This document shows, piece by piece, positions 8,093 through 17,905 of a stretch of 64,000 bases of DNA (the stretch's first letter is position 1; each line of letters begins with the position of its first letter). This DNA comes from Colwellia sp. Lineage in GTDB: Bacteria > Pseudomonadota > Gammaproteobacteria > Enterobacterales > Alteromonadaceae. Below the pieces are notes generated by a model. The model had not been told where the DNA came from. It did no database searches and saw only the letters and a list, made by a program, of their open reading frames with translations. The stretch spans positions 344,390 to 408,389 of the forward strand of contig JABSOZ010000004.1 in the NCBI GenBank assembly GCA_013215295.1. Reading direction: 5' to 3'. A program made the position numbers and the translations under genes.

Positions 8093-9736
8093 ATGGCTAG
8101 AAAAAAAGACAGAAAAATTAGTGCTGACCGCTTCAAAAAGGTTCACGTCACCGAGCCAATGATGGAGGTTGATGCTGACCAAAGCGCTGTGCGTCCAATC
8201 AATGCAGTTATCAATTTTCCCAACCTTGGCCCTCAAGCTGGTAATGGGCAAAATTACGATATGCTCAAGCACTATGGCAAAGGCTTTGATGATATAACCA
8301 ATCGCATATTTTACACCGTTAAAACATTATTAAAGAACCCTAAAAATGGCACAGAACGGACGAAACTTTCCCTCTTAAGAACAGGGTGCAAAAACCTCTC
8401 CGATTACCTAGAAATTTGGCATCACACGTTGTCTCGTGAACTTACGCATGAAGATATCACACCTGAGTTAATTGAAGGTTTTAAAGGGCATTTGCTTGGC
8501 TCAGGAATGGAGTATACTGGTCAAAAGAACGTCTATTCAAAGGCTAAAAGTCTGTTGACGGCAATGCGTAAACATAGCTATTGGCCAGTTTCCAGGGAGG
8601 TGTATGACGATACATTCCCTAAAAACCCTTACCCTAAGTCCAACAAGCGAGGCGGGAATGGCGCAAAACCCTTCAGCGAACATGAGAAACGTCAACTTGT
8701 TGTAGCACTGAAACAAGCCCTGAAACCTATTTATGAGACCAACCGAGTCAAACCGTTAACGGGCTATGAATTAACCGTCTGCATATTAGCAATCGCGATG
8801 CAAACAGGCATTAATACGAGTCCACTTTTAAACATGACGACGGACTCTTTAAGTGACCACCCGCTTAAATCGAACCGCAAGCTACTCACGGTGTACAAGG
8901 CGCGAGGCAATGCGACACAGCTTCACAATTTACGTAAATCAGAGGATTTAGCATTGGTGCAAGGGGTGAAACTGGACGTGGCGTATATCATCGAAAGGAT
9001 AACGGCGCTAAATAAGCCCTTGAGGGATGAAATAAACACTAACGCATTGCTGGTGTATCGAGGTAAAAGAGGCGCATACCGTGACTTGGTAACGTCCCTA
9101 GGAGAAGGCGCGATTCTTTATTCTATCAAAAAGCTGATAAAAAACTATGAGTTAAAGGATGAGGAGGAGGCCACTATCTCAGTGAACCTGAGCCGCATTC
9201 GTAAAACGTTCATAAATGGCATTTACGAGCTGTCAGGGGAGAGCCTGCTAGTGGCTGCCCAAGCTGCAAAGCATAAGGGAACTGGCACATTAGACCACTA
9301 CTTAGAAGCTCCTGAGAAGTCTAAAAGAAACTTAGGGCTGCTGGGCGAGATTAGAGTAAAAGAGCTTACAAGTGATACTCAATCAACCCCAACAGCTCGA
9401 TGTAAAGACCCGATAAATGGTGATAAAGCCCCAAAAAACGGCAAAACCTGCGCGGACTTTCTGGCGTGCTTTCGATGTAAGAGTTTTGTTATCACAGGGG
9501 ATGATTTATACCGACTGTACAGCTTCTATTGGGCGATTGTACGCAACAGAGACTCCTTTGGGCGTAAAGATTGGAAACGACACTTGCGTAACGTGATGAA
9601 CATTATTGATAGCGAAGTAGAGCCAGAGTTCATTAATCAGGGGATGATAAACCATCTTCAAGCAGAACGAGAGCGAGCGAGAACAAATCCGCATCCCTAT
9701 TGGATTAACTTAGACATGCTGAGGGTTGGACAATGA
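8093..9736 (+). CDS. Degenerate tyrosine-recombinase-like protein, middle gene of left module
   Basis: The 547-aa protein has the fold pattern of a phage integrase catalytic domain, but the first catalytic Arg is replaced. The motif reads QTGINTSPLL, with Asn241 where Arg is expected. Later boxes are recognisable but altered: LSRIRKTF stands where HxxR is expected, and KHKGTGTLDHYL at the His/Tyr end. The C-terminal part has a Cys-containing stretch (CADFLACFRCKSF) that may bind zinc. It probably acts as a non-catalytic or accessory partner of the recombinases on either side, as in multi-recombinase elements such as Tn554 or RIT. The stop overlaps the next start (ATGA). Confidence 0.7.
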   Translation: MARKKDRKISADRFKKVHVTEPMMEVDADQSAVRPINAVINFPNLGPQAGNGQNYDMLKHYGKGFDDITNRIFYTVKTLLKNPKNGTERTKLSLLRTGCKNLSDYLEIWHHTLSRELTHEDITPELIEGFKGHLLGSGMEYTGQKNVYSKAKSLLTAMRKHSYWPVSREVYDDTFPKNPYPKSNKRGGNGAKPFSEHEKRQLVVALKQALKPIYETNRVKPLTGYELTVCILAIAMQTGINTSPLLNMTTDSLSDHPLKSNRKLLTVYKARGNATQLHNLRKSEDLALVQGVKLDVAYIIERITALNKPLRDEINTNALLVYRGKRGAYRDLVTSLGEGAILYSIKKLIKNYELKDEEEATISVNLSRIRKTFINGIYELSGESLLVAAQAAKHKGTGTLDHYLEAPEKSKRNLGLLGEIRVKELTSDTQSTPTARCKDPINGDKAPKNGKTCADFLACFRCKSFVITGDDLYRLYSFYWAIVRNRDSFGRKDWKRHLRNVMNIIDSEVEPEFINQGMINHLQAERERARTNPHPYWINLDMLRVGQ

Positions 9737-11544
9737 TTTACGGACAAGCAGAACTCACCAAGCACGAATTTGAACAGCAACTGACCATAAAGCCAAACAA
9801 AAATGGTATTGCCTTGAAACGCGCTTTGCTTGGCTCCCTGACGGGTATCGCGACCTTTATTAAACTCCCCAACGGTCACTACCATGTGCTATCTCGATAT
9901 GAAGATGATACTTGGGCGTACCCAGCAAGCGCATGCCCAAGCGGTACACAGGAAAGCAGACGGAAATTGAACTTCGCTAGCATCACCAATGACACCATGA
10001 GAGCGATGGCAAAATGGATAGTTTGGAATAAAATGCGCCAAGGAAATGCCGTAAGCTCTCTAAGGAAACGTTTAGATATTCTGGTAAGCTACTTTTCATG
10101 GATGCATAAGTCTGACACGCACAAAAAACATGGATTTACTGCTTTCTGCGCACAAGCGTATGTTACCCATGTGAATGCGCTGACAATTAAACGCAAAGGT
10201 AAACTAAAACCCTTAGCTAAGGGGACAAAAGTACTCAAGTTTATGAGTCTCGAAGAAATTTATACGTACTGCAATGCGTTTGACATGGTTAAAGAACATC
10301 CTTGGTTTGAAAGTAGCGCCTGTGAACAGGCAGGACATCGACAAACAGTCCAAGAGAATCGAAACAAAGCTAAAACACCGATTATTCCTGATGACGTATT
10401 ACTCCCACTGTGTCGGTTCACAAAAGGCTTTCTTGACCGCGCCAAAGAGCTATTGGACTTAAGGGATAAGCTCGGTGGCTCGAATAAAGACTTACTATTA
10501 TTACGCGATAGCTGCCTGTTTTGGATATTACTGACCACAGGAATGCGTATCCATGAAGTCTTGGGTATCAAGCGAGGTGCGTACCGCGAAGAAACTAAAG
10601 ACGGTGAAGTGTACTATTACATTGAAACCGTATCCAAGAAAACGTACACCGGATTGGCCGAGTGGATTGCACCAAAGATTGCTGTTGATGCCATTAAAAT
10701 ACTAGAGCGCTACTCAAGCCCATTACAAGCACGCGTAGAGGTTGATTTGGCGCAAGCAAAAACCAGCAACGACCATGCGGCAGTGAGCCACCTAGAGGAT
10801 ATCTCTGGCAAAGTATGTCTAACTAAAGGCGGCAAAAGCTCAACGGTAACTCTATTGAGCGGCACAAGTATAACTGAGGACCGCCTTCCTAACTTGTGTA
10901 CCCAAATTAACGCTGACTGGAACTTGGCATCACACCAGTTTCGACGCACATTCGCTAACTATGTGGTGCACAGTGAGCTAGGAGACTTGCGAGCACTGAA
11001 AGACCATTTCAAGCACTGGTCTATCACCATGACCGCGCTTTATGCCTACAACGATAGCCTAGACCGTGAATTATTTGAAGAAATGCTCAGAGAGAAGTAT
11101 TGGGTTGAAGAGCAAATTAAATTCGATTGGTTTAATTTAGATAGCCCCATCACAGGTGGCGTTATCGCTGACAGGATCATGCAAGTCAGAGGCGATGAAG
11201 AGCACATTAAAACCTTCAAGACAAAACGCGATATGGTTAGAGCTTACTCCGCTAATATACCCATCCGCTCGACAGGAATTGGTTGGTGCACCAGCGATGA
11301 CGATGGCTGTATGGGCGGGAAATGCGATGAATGCGACCACGGCATTGTTGATAAGAACAATCAAAAACACTGGGAAGGCATGCTTATTCAGCAATTCGAA
11401 CTATCTGAAGTGGATGATATTGGAGAAGCTGGACAAGCTGCGGTAGCAAAGGGTATGGAAAGATGTGAAAAGGTTTTAACGTCACTTGGTGTGGATGTGA
11501 AATCTATGGAAGTTGATTTTCGTAACAATAATCAAGCAGCTTAA
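9733..11544 (+). CDS. Large tyrosine recombinase with Cys-rich tail, third gene of left module
   Basis: The 603-aa protein is close in size to Tn554 TnpB (~630 aa). The catalytic residues look intact: Arg272 (TGMRIHEV), Lys near 302-303 (VSKKTYTG), His401 and Arg404 (HQFRRTFANY), His425 or His428 (DHFKHWS), and Tyr437 or Tyr439 (ALYAYN). The tail beyond residue ~510 holds several cysteines (WCTSDDDGCMGGKCDECDHG), a likely zinc-binding module. The same arrangement is seen in the 670-aa recombinase of the right module. It overlaps the upstream gene by four bases, so it is translationally coupled. Confidence 0.85.
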   Translation: MIYGQAELTKHEFEQQLTIKPNKNGIALKRALLGSLTGIATFIKLPNGHYHVLSRYEDDTWAYPASACPSGTQESRRKLNFASITNDTMRAMAKWIVWNKMRQGNAVSSLRKRLDILVSYFSWMHKSDTHKKHGFTAFCAQAYVTHVNALTIKRKGKLKPLAKGTKVLKFMSLEEIYTYCNAFDMVKEHPWFESSACEQAGHRQTVQENRNKAKTPIIPDDVLLPLCRFTKGFLDRAKELLDLRDKLGGSNKDLLLLRDSCLFWILLTTGMRIHEVLGIKRGAYREETKDGEVYYYIETVSKKTYTGLAEWIAPKIAVDAIKILERYSSPLQARVEVDLAQAKTSNDHAAVSHLEDISGKVCLTKGGKSSTVTLLSGTSITEDRLPNLCTQINADWNLASHQFRRTFANYVVHSELGDLRALKDHFKHWSITMTALYAYNDSLDRELFEEMLREKYWVEEQIKFDWFNLDSPITGGVIADRIMQVRGDEEHIKTFKTKRDMVRAYSANIPIRSTGIGWCTSDDDGCMGGKCDECDHGIVDKNNQKHWEGMLIQQFELSEVDDIGEAGQAAVAKGMERCEKVLTSLGVDVKSMEVDFRNNNQAA

Positions 11545-11606
11545 TTTAACTTACTTAATTTAGCTCATTTGATTCAAGTAACAACAATCAAAAGGAAGTG
11601 TTTTAT

Positions 11607-11816
11607 ATGTCTAAGAAACAAAAGAAAACAGATAAGCATGACCAAATAAATATGTGTGATGAGTTTGGTTGGAAGTTAGCGCATGGTGGCAAAAGAACTG
11701 GTTCTGGAAGACCAAAGGGCGCTATAGAAACTAAGGTTCTACGCGTACCTGTTGAGCTTGTATCGCATGTTAAACAACTCATAGATGACTATAAAAAAGA
11801 GGTTAGCAATGACTAG
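11607..11816 (+). CDS. Small basic protein with AT-hook-like motif in recombinase operon
   Basis: This is a 69-aa protein starting at the ATG at 11607, with a good ribosome-binding site (AGGAAG, 8 bases upstream). It is rich in Lys and contains GSGRPKGAIETKVLRVPVEL. The first part (GSGRPKG) resembles an AT-hook, and the second a ribbon-helix-helix-like segment. A DNA-binding accessory role in recombination (directionality or operon control) is plausible but not demonstrated. Its end overlaps the start of the next gene by eight bases. No counterpart is visible in the right-hand module. Confidence 0.6.
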   Translation: MSKKQKKTDKHDQINMCDEFGWKLAHGGKRTGSGRPKGAIETKVLRVPVELVSHVKQLIDDYKKEVSND

Positions 11817-12210
11817 TCCAGTGAAAGAATCTAAATCACATAAAGCAGTTAGAATGGCGATAGTTAGGATTGAAAATGGAAGGCCTAGCGTTATTTCTAA
11901 AGAGCGTAAAATAAGTGTATCGTCTGTCGCTGAAGAGGCTGATGTGACTCGTAATACCATTAACCGTGATTGCCCTGATCTACACACTCGTATTCAAGGG
12001 CTTATGAATAAAGATGTTAGAGAACAGCTTAAGCGTAAACAAGTAGAGCTAAACAAGTTCAAAGAGCGCAATAAGGATTTGAGAGATGAGGTTGAAGAAC
12101 TTAAAACGATGCTTTCTCGAATACAATCTAAGAACGCAACATTGATGCAAGAAAACGATGGATTAAACTCGCAGAAAGCGAAACCTGATAACGTAGTTAC
12201 CTTGAGGTAG
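11809..12210 (+). CDS. HTH plus coiled-coil protein, TnpC/GmtX-like small partner of left module
   Basis: The protein is about 133 aa from the ATG at 11809, preceded by AAGAGG. An upstream in-frame ATG at 11785 would sit inside the previous gene. The N-terminal half has an HTH-like element (ISVSSVAEEADVTRNTINRD). From residue ~60 on it is a long charged coiled coil (QLKRKQVELNKFKERNKD...). The layout matches the 194-aa protein closing the right module, and small partners such as Tn554 TnpC, which affects insertion orientation. A helper role for the recombinases is inferred from layout. Confidence 0.65.
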   Translation: MTSPVKESKSHKAVRMAIVRIENGRPSVISKERKISVSSVAEEADVTRNTINRDCPDLHTRIQGLMNKDVREQLKRKQVELNKFKERNKDLRDEVEELKTMLSRIQSKNATLMQENDGLNSQKAKPDNVVTLR

Positions 12211-12328
12211 CTCTATTAACGTTGACTGTTGAACTAGCGTCAACAAGTGCCACATTCGAGACATTAGGTTGCCAGCGTCAAACACTGTTTAGGATTATAT
12301 TTTGTATGGATAACGACCCTTGGGAGTG

Positions 12329-13015
12329 TTAAAAAGAAAAGTCGATCTCATAGTCAAAACTTTCCTCATACAGTGATTCATAGGTAATCAATATACGACC
12401 GTGGGCATGGAGAAAATGGGATAAAAAATCCCAATCCGTTAACTTGCCATAATCTGGATTATGCAGTTTTCGGTAACTCAATAGCACAATATCTTCGTCT
12501 TTTGCTAAATGCGTTACTGATCTAATTTCTTCAGCATATTCCAATTCGACTCTTTCGTTAGTCAATTTGACAACACTACGTCCAAAGGAATAGCCATTAG
12601 ACGCTGTACCATCATCTTCCTCCCACTTGAATGCTGTTATTTTTGCAATACCTAAGCCTTTATTTTTTAATAAAATACTTAACTCTTCATCATCTTTACT
12701 TCTTTTATAATCAACCGATAAAAGAGGTCTTAAAGATATTCTATTTTGCTCTAATGTCGTTTCTATTTGCTTTTTACTTTGTATAGAACGGTGATTTGCC
12801 GCGACAAGTGCAACCAAAGGAATGATTAATGAACACACTGAGAGCGGTATTTTGAATATTTCCCAAACGTTGTTTATACCTTCCAAGTCAAACTGCCAAC
12901 CAAAATTAGTTGTACAAATTATAATAAAAATCAAAATCAAAGCGACAGAAATTGGTAGATAAAATGCTAATTTAAACTCTTTTAGTTCGTATAAACTTGT
13001 TGTAGATTTACTCAT
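12329..13015 (-). CDS. Membrane-anchored cargo protein of unknown function
   Basis: The 228-aa protein has two transmembrane segments near the N terminus (residues ~17-37, FYLPISVALILIFIIICTTN, and ~54-72). A soluble domain of ~150 residues follows, with predominantly beta-type composition and a KNKGLGIAKI motif that recalls small Ig-like domains. The architecture (two TM segments, short charged linker, beta-rich domain) is repeated in the unrelated-looking 214-aa protein at 18664. It reads against the recombinase operon. I do not recognise the family. A membrane effector role in a defence system would fit an island, but that is speculation. Confidence 0.6.
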   Translation of the reverse strand: MSKSTTSLYELKEFKLAFYLPISVALILIFIIICTTNFGWQFDLEGINNVWEIFKIPLSVCSLIIPLVALVAANHRSIQSKKQIETTLEQNRISLRPLLSVDYKRSKDDEELSILLKNKGLGIAKITAFKWEEDDGTASNGYSFGRSVVKLTNERVELEYAEEIRSVTHLAKDEDIVLLSYRKLHNPDYGKLTDWDFLSHFLHAHGRILITYESLYEESFDYEIDFSF

Positions 13016-13112
13016 TTTTTTCCTTATATTTAGCTTTTTGATTGCCTAATTCTTTTAACCAAGCTGCAACCGACTTACCGTCTAGTGTCACAAATTGCCA
13101 CACTGTGGCCAT
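13008..13112 (-). other. Short coding remnant or 34-codon ORF ahead of the 228-aa gene
   Basis: A 34-codon frame (MATVWQFVTLDGKSV..., ending NQKAKYKEKNE) stops inside the first codons of the 228-aa gene. It has no good ribosome-binding site. It looks like either a tiny leader gene or the remnant of a larger gene. Its end includes the 17-base string tccttatatttagcttt (13021-13037, plus strand), which also occurs ahead of the 233-aa gene at 13983-13999. Confidence 0.3.
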
Positions 13113-13274
13113 TAGGGACAATTTACTATAATGGAATTTAGATTAGTTAATATAATCCGGATATCACATTATAAATAATTACTAATCTCATGATCGTGGT
13201 AAAAGTGATCATAAGCAGATTACCCTAGTTAGTTAATGATTTTTGGGAAAGTTAAGGTTTGAACCTTTATAAAA

Positions 13275-13976
13275 TCATGCAATAACCATTGAACTAATAA
13301 CAATCACAAAAGCAACGATTAAAAGTTTCTTTTTATTAGCACTATAAAATATTTTTGGTTCAACCCACTCAGACAATGCACCTATTTTGTGTAACTCTGT
13401 TCTTAATTCTTCAATATTATATTTACAATTGTTATGTGCCCCTCGTAAATTTGCGGAGTTACTAAGTAAATGTTTTTTGGTGACATCTAAGTGATTTTCA
13501 TGACCTTCAGAAGGATCTTTTAGATTTAAGAAATATGCTTCTTCGTACGTTCGAACTAATTCAGAATGCAATCTCCAAGAATCGAGAAGTGCCTTAATAT
13601 GGGAATATGCTAAATTAATAGACATTCTGACATCTAAGTTTTCTACTTTAGTTAAAAACGCAATATTGCCGTGAAAATATGATAAGTAATCTTGCTCAGC
13701 CATATGTGTAAATGGAACTAGATCGTCATCAAGTAACGACTCCAATTTTTCACCTGCTGATAGATAGTACAAATGCCACAAGCAGTCAATATCATCACTC
13801 ACCCCTCGAAGATAACCATGTATTTGCTTTGATTCTTTATTGAGCTGTTTTGTGCTTGATATTTTATGGGCGATTATTACTCCTGCCAAAGTGAATAAGC
13901 CACCAACCAGTGCAGACAGAAAACTTGAAAACATTGAACTCGTTACTATCGTCTTAATTAAATCCCAATATGTCAT
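13275..13976 (-). CDS. Membrane protein with N- and C-terminal TM segments, unknown function
   Basis: The 233-aa protein has one hydrophobic segment at residues ~13-35 (SSFLSALVGGLFTLAGVIIA) and another at the extreme C terminus (KKLLIVAFVIVISSMVIA). The middle is a helical cytoplasmic or periplasmic region rich in Leu, Asn and His (IDCLWHLYYLSAGE...). It resembles small membrane proteins of unknown function common in prophages and islands. Its start codon overlaps the stop of a short upstream frame (ATGA). Function unknown. Confidence 0.6.
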   Translation of the reverse strand: MTYWDLIKTIVTSSMFSSFLSALVGGLFTLAGVIIAHKISSTKQLNKESKQIHGYLRGVSDDIDCLWHLYYLSAGEKLESLLDDDLVPFTHMAEQDYLSYFHGNIAFLTKVENLDVRMSINLAYSHIKALLDSWRLHSELVRTYEEAYFLNLKDPSEGHENHLDVTKKHLLSNSANLRGAHNNCKYNIEELRTELHKIGALSEWVEPKIFYSANKKKLLIVAFVIVISSMVIA

Positions 13977-14057
13977 TTTACATCCTTATATTTAGCTTTC
14001 TCCCACGCTTCTTTCTGCGGCACATCGCACCGCATTTCAAAGCGTGTAGAGGGTGTA

Positions 14058-14753
14058 TTAGATTTTGTTTACGTTATATGGGTAAAAGTTGCTTGCTCTA
14101 ACATTGATCTTTAATGCTAACTTTGGGTCATCTTTATAGTAGTTTTTAGTAAATACTACAATTCTCCATTCATCTTGAGAGATGAATGGCTCTATAGGCC
14201 TTTTTCTTAAAGCATCTGAATTATAAAGCTTTAAATGCATTGGGGGTGTTTCACTTAATTCAATATTTGAGTCTTGACTACTATTACTAAGTTTAAGGGC
14301 GGCATACTGATATTTAACTGGACCATAACTACATTTAATTACGCCAACACTTTTAGATACCTCAGATACCACCTCACCCACTAAACTAGAAAGAGACTTA
14401 ATACCTAATGTCATTGCACCAAAGTCAGCATGTTGCTCTTTAGATATATTGGTACCATGTAATGAAATTATATAATGGGGTATAGTAGTCAGACTTAAAG
14501 TAGAGCTTTCGTCACAAATAATATTGAATTCTACATTGTTTTCTGTTTTTAACGCCAACTGAAAAGTGGGGTGTGCTGCATTTACTCCTTCCAACTTGTC
14601 AGACCGTATTTTATCTTCAAGTTGTTGATAGTACACGCCAGTTCTTAACCACAAAGATCCTTTTTCTTTTGTATTTTCATATACATCTTTATCTTTGAGA
14701 GTACGAAATAAAATAGGCTCTTCATAATTAGTTTTTATATAGTCATTAGTCAT
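14058..14753 (-). CDS. Cytosolic cargo protein of unknown function
   Basis: The 231-aa protein has no signal peptide or membrane segment. It begins MTNDYIKTNYEEPILFRTLKDK and contains a mixed alpha/beta pattern (NIICDESSTLSLTTIPHYIISLHG). I see no catalytic motif. A purine-rich RBS (AAAAGGAAAAAAT) lies just before the ATG. It is the first of three minus-strand genes (14753 to 12329) that may be transcribed together, although gaps of 81 and 259 bases separate them. Function unknown. Confidence 0.55.
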   Translation of the reverse strand: MTNDYIKTNYEEPILFRTLKDKDVYENTKEKGSLWLRTGVYYQQLEDKIRSDKLEGVNAAHPTFQLALKTENNVEFNIICDESSTLSLTTIPHYIISLHGTNISKEQHADFGAMTLGIKSLSSLVGEVVSEVSKSVGVIKCSYGPVKYQYAALKLSNSSQDSNIELSETPPMHLKLYNSDALRKRPIEPFISQDEWRIVVFTKNYYKDDPKLALKINVRASNFYPYNVNKI

Positions 14754-15531
14754 ATTTTTTCCTTTTATATTAAACTTAACAACTGTGATTTTTTAATATC
14801 CAAATAAAAGTTAACAGACCAAATATTTAATGACCGATTTACTCACAAGTGAATATTCATACTTAATGAAGATAGTACCAAAAATTAAACTGCTTGTTGT
14901 ACATAGATTAGGAGGATTATTATCCATTAGATAATATATGGCAAAACATTTGGAACTAATGTCTTCTTAGCGCACTAAGAAGTCGTTAGCATTTGATTAA
15001 TTAAGAAGGCATAAATCGAACTACTTGCGGTGGTGTGATAAAGCTAACTAATGCCACTGAGCGGAAGTTAGCATTTGTAAATTCATACGGAAATCTTTTG
15101 AATGCTTTGATCAAGAGCGGACATGGCAGAACAACCACATTATGTTTACAGTTTCCTAGATAGTGGACGTTCCCCCATAGATAAAAAACATGAGTCTTTT
15201 GGTCAATGAGTCGTTAAGCCTGAAGCGACCTAAGCTATCGGTTACTCTTTAGTTCAACTGCTCGCTAAATATAGTCTTTTAGTCCTGAAATAAACCCTAC
15301 TTATTGCGTTCAGGTCATTTGCCTGCTTCATTTATCACTCATTTATCCTAAAATGTGACACCTCCTGTCATTGTTGAATAGAGTTCGCTACTAATTGGAA
15401 AGTACGCTACTTAATAATAAAGTTGGCTACTGGAGATATGTGATGATTATCGGATCGAATTAATATTTGAAACTGTAGAATAAAAAAAGATAAATAATAG
15501 CCAATCGCTCATGACGAGCTGATTTTTTATG
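14754..15531. other. 778-base intergenic region with one 96-bp repeat copy
   Basis: No convincing gene is visible. The region contains repeat copy 1 (14961-15056). A near-repeat of its AGTTAGCATTTG word occurs at about 15066. The remainder is AT-rich with many stops in all frames. Confidence 0.5.
14961..15056. repeat. 96-bp direct repeat, copy 1 (left of TonB receptor gene)
   Basis: This 96-bp segment aligns without gaps to 18491-18586, with about 10 mismatches by eye. It begins with a hairpin (CTTCTTAG-cgca-CTAAGAAG, perfect 8-bp arms), followed by AGTCGTTAGCATTTGAT and later GAACTACTTGCGGTGG and GCTAACTAATGCCAC. The words GTTAGCATT and AATG...CTAAC suggest a further long stem. Together the two copies bracket the TonB receptor gene. 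Confidence 0.8.
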
Positions 15532-17799
15532 TTAAAAGTTATATTCCGCAGCCAGCCATAAAGAACGGCCAGGCTGCGGTGTAAGAGAGTTAAAATAGCC
15601 GAGGCTGCGATTAGAAAAATCATTACCTGAGTTAGCTTCTCCTATACCAGGGGCAAATACTTCACTATCAAAAATATTCATCGCCTTGAAACTAAATTGC
15701 CATTGAGCGTGCTGATAACTGATAGCACAATCGAAAATCATGCGCGAGCCAACTTTAATATTTTGTTCAGTTAAGGGATTCCTTGAATACAGTCGCGTGC
15801 GGTGCAAATAGTTCGCCTTGATATTTAGGTTGAACACTGCAGATAACGGAATATTGATCAGTAAATTTACTTTATGGGGTGAAATATCCCCTAATGTTGT
15901 CGATTGTGCATACCATTGCCCTTGGTCATGATCATAGCTTTGGTTACTTTCTGTATGAGCGTAGGTGTAAAATAAATGCCCCGTGATCACTTTTTTGCCT
16001 GAGAGAAGATTGTCATACTCAAATTGTCCTCTGTACTCAAACCCCCGGCTATCCCGCTCAGCATCATTAATAGCACTTTCACGAACAACGTTCGTGTATT
16101 TAGCATAATAAAGTGACATGTCATGCAACCAATGCTGAGTTTTGTGCATCAATATAAGTTCTAGGTTTTTTGCTTGCTCAGGCTTTAAGTCAGGGTTAGC
16201 TTGGCGACCTGACCAACCACCATATAACTGTTGGGCAGGGGGTTCTTGAAATGCTTCACCGTAAACTAATTTAATTGCGGTTTCACCTTCATTAAACTTA
16301 TAAATGGCGGCGAGTCTAGGGTTAGTACTTGCCCCCCAAATATCGTTGTCATCATAACGTAGGCCAAGGTTTAATCGCCACGGGTAAGCATCATAGATAA
16401 GCGATCCATAGACACCTTTATCATTGAATTGAACACGATTATCGCTAGGCACTGTCGATAAAGGTTTGCTAAGAAAGGTATAGTCATCATCACTACTGTG
16501 GAATATGCCTGCACCCAAATCATAAGGACCAGGTGTATCACTCGGTACTGTTGAGCTGTAGGCATTCCAATAACCCGGAATGTCGTATGCTTTAGTTAAG
16601 TCACTGCGTTTTACTCGCCAACCGGATAATAAGCGGAAATTATCTGACAGCTGATAATCAATGTCCTGCTTAGCTTCCAATGCATCATTGGTAGAATTCC
16701 AGTTAGTTGTACTTACATAGGAAAACTCAGACATACCTGGGTTCCAGTCAGGCTCCGCTTCTGTCCAGTTACCCCAGATCCTATTATAGCGATAATTTAA
16801 TGAACTATTGACCGTAAGCTGTGAATTAGGATGCCATTTATGATCAATAAAAGCTTGATGGTTTGATCTTATCCAGTCTTCATTATTCTGTCCTTTATCG
16901 GCAGGATTTTGAGCGCCAGAACCGTTATCAATCTCCCATTGGTCATAGCCAATAGTAATGTTCTTATATTTAAACTTGGCAAATACTCCCCAATCATCAC
17001 TATTGTCGGTATATTTACCAAATAAAGTGCCATCGTTGCTGAGAGATAAAATAGGCCCCCAAATTTTTTCATCGCTATACAGATCGTTAGACAAAAATCC
17101 CCAGCGATCAGATAAGTCTTCTTCTTCACTACTAAAAATTCTCGCGCTCACATCATAACTAAAATCTCCATGGTGACCTAGAGCAGAGATACTTACACCT
17201 TTAGAATTCCAGCTGCCAATTTCCCCTTTAACGCTAAGTTCACTTGTACCTTCTTCCAGCTGCGCTCCTTTTTTGGTAATTAAATTAATCACCCCTAGAA
17301 AAGCATTGGCACCATACTTTACCGATGCAGGACCATATAAAACCTCGATGCGGCTGATCATGTTAATGGGGTATTGTCGGTGCAACAATACTTGTTGACT
17401 CCATAAATTATTCTCAACCCTGCCATCAATCATAAATAAAGTTCGAGTAGTAAAAGGCGTGCGATAGCCACGTTGATATGCGGCGCTATTAGCGGAACCA
17501 CCATAGTTGATGACATCAAAACCAGGTAAATCTACTAGTATTTCGTTTATATTATGATAGCCGCGTTGTTCTATTTGTTTTGCTGAAATAATTAGCATGG
17601 CAGCAGGTGCATCAATTAATGATTCTTCAACACCACTACTACTGGTGACTTTAACTTGTAAAAGCTGCTCTAAAGTCAGTGAAAAAAGAGCGTCTAAGTC
17701 CTCATCTTTTGCAATGGCAGGTGCAAACGATGTTGCAAGTGAAGGATTGGCTAGCAGTGACGATGACAATAATAATATTAAATATAACCGATTAATCAC
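15532..17799 (-). CDS. TonB-dependent outer-membrane receptor
   Basis: The 755-aa protein has a signal peptide (MINRLYLILLLSSSLLANPSLA) and a short linker. The plug domain runs over residues ~60-190 (APAAMLIISAKQIEQRGYHN; RIEVLYGPASVKYGANAFLG). A long beta-barrel follows, ending in AAEYNF with the C-terminal Phe typical for BAM recognition. The start is GTG with a GAGGGGG ribosome-binding site. The family imports large ligands such as siderophores, cobalamin or glycans using TonB energy. The ligand cannot be read from the sequence. It lies alone within an island and is bracketed by two copies of a 96-bp repeat, which suggests acquisition as a unit. Confidence 0.9.
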   Translation of the reverse strand: MINRLYLILLLSSSLLANPSLATSFAPAIAKDEDLDALFSLTLEQLLQVKVTSSSGVEESLIDAPAAMLIISAKQIEQRGYHNINEILVDLPGFDVINYGGSANSAAYQRGYRTPFTTRTLFMIDGRVENNLWSQQVLLHRQYPINMISRIEVLYGPASVKYGANAFLGVINLITKKGAQLEEGTSELSVKGEIGSWNSKGVSISALGHHGDFSYDVSARIFSSEEEDLSDRWGFLSNDLYSDEKIWGPILSLSNDGTLFGKYTDNSDDWGVFAKFKYKNITIGYDQWEIDNGSGAQNPADKGQNNEDWIRSNHQAFIDHKWHPNSQLTVNSSLNYRYNRIWGNWTEAEPDWNPGMSEFSYVSTTNWNSTNDALEAKQDIDYQLSDNFRLLSGWRVKRSDLTKAYDIPGYWNAYSSTVPSDTPGPYDLGAGIFHSSDDDYTFLSKPLSTVPSDNRVQFNDKGVYGSLIYDAYPWRLNLGLRYDDNDIWGASTNPRLAAIYKFNEGETAIKLVYGEAFQEPPAQQLYGGWSGRQANPDLKPEQAKNLELILMHKTQHWLHDMSLYYAKYTNVVRESAINDAERDSRGFEYRGQFEYDNLLSGKKVITGHLFYTYAHTESNQSYDHDQGQWYAQSTTLGDISPHKVNLLINIPLSAVFNLNIKANYLHRTRLYSRNPLTEQNIKVGSRMIFDCAISYQHAQWQFSFKAMNIFDSEVFAPGIGEANSGNDFSNRSLGYFNSLTPQPGRSLWLAAEYNF

Positions 17800-17905
17800 T
17801 AGACCCCCTCAGATAAGTAAACAAACTTAAAGTCATATAGCTTCTGAACTTAGATACTTATTGTCTAATGTCGTAACTTACTACTTAAGTTGGTATCCAG
17901 GATAA

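Noticed and set aside
11598..11607. GTG start at 11598 for the 69-aa protein
   Set aside because: The AGGAAG motif overlaps that position, while its spacing to the ATG at 11607 is ideal.
13008..13112. The 34-codon frame as an N-terminal HigB/RelE toxin
   Set aside because: A vague resemblance in the first 30 residues is not enough. No antitoxin follows and there is no good ribosome-binding site.
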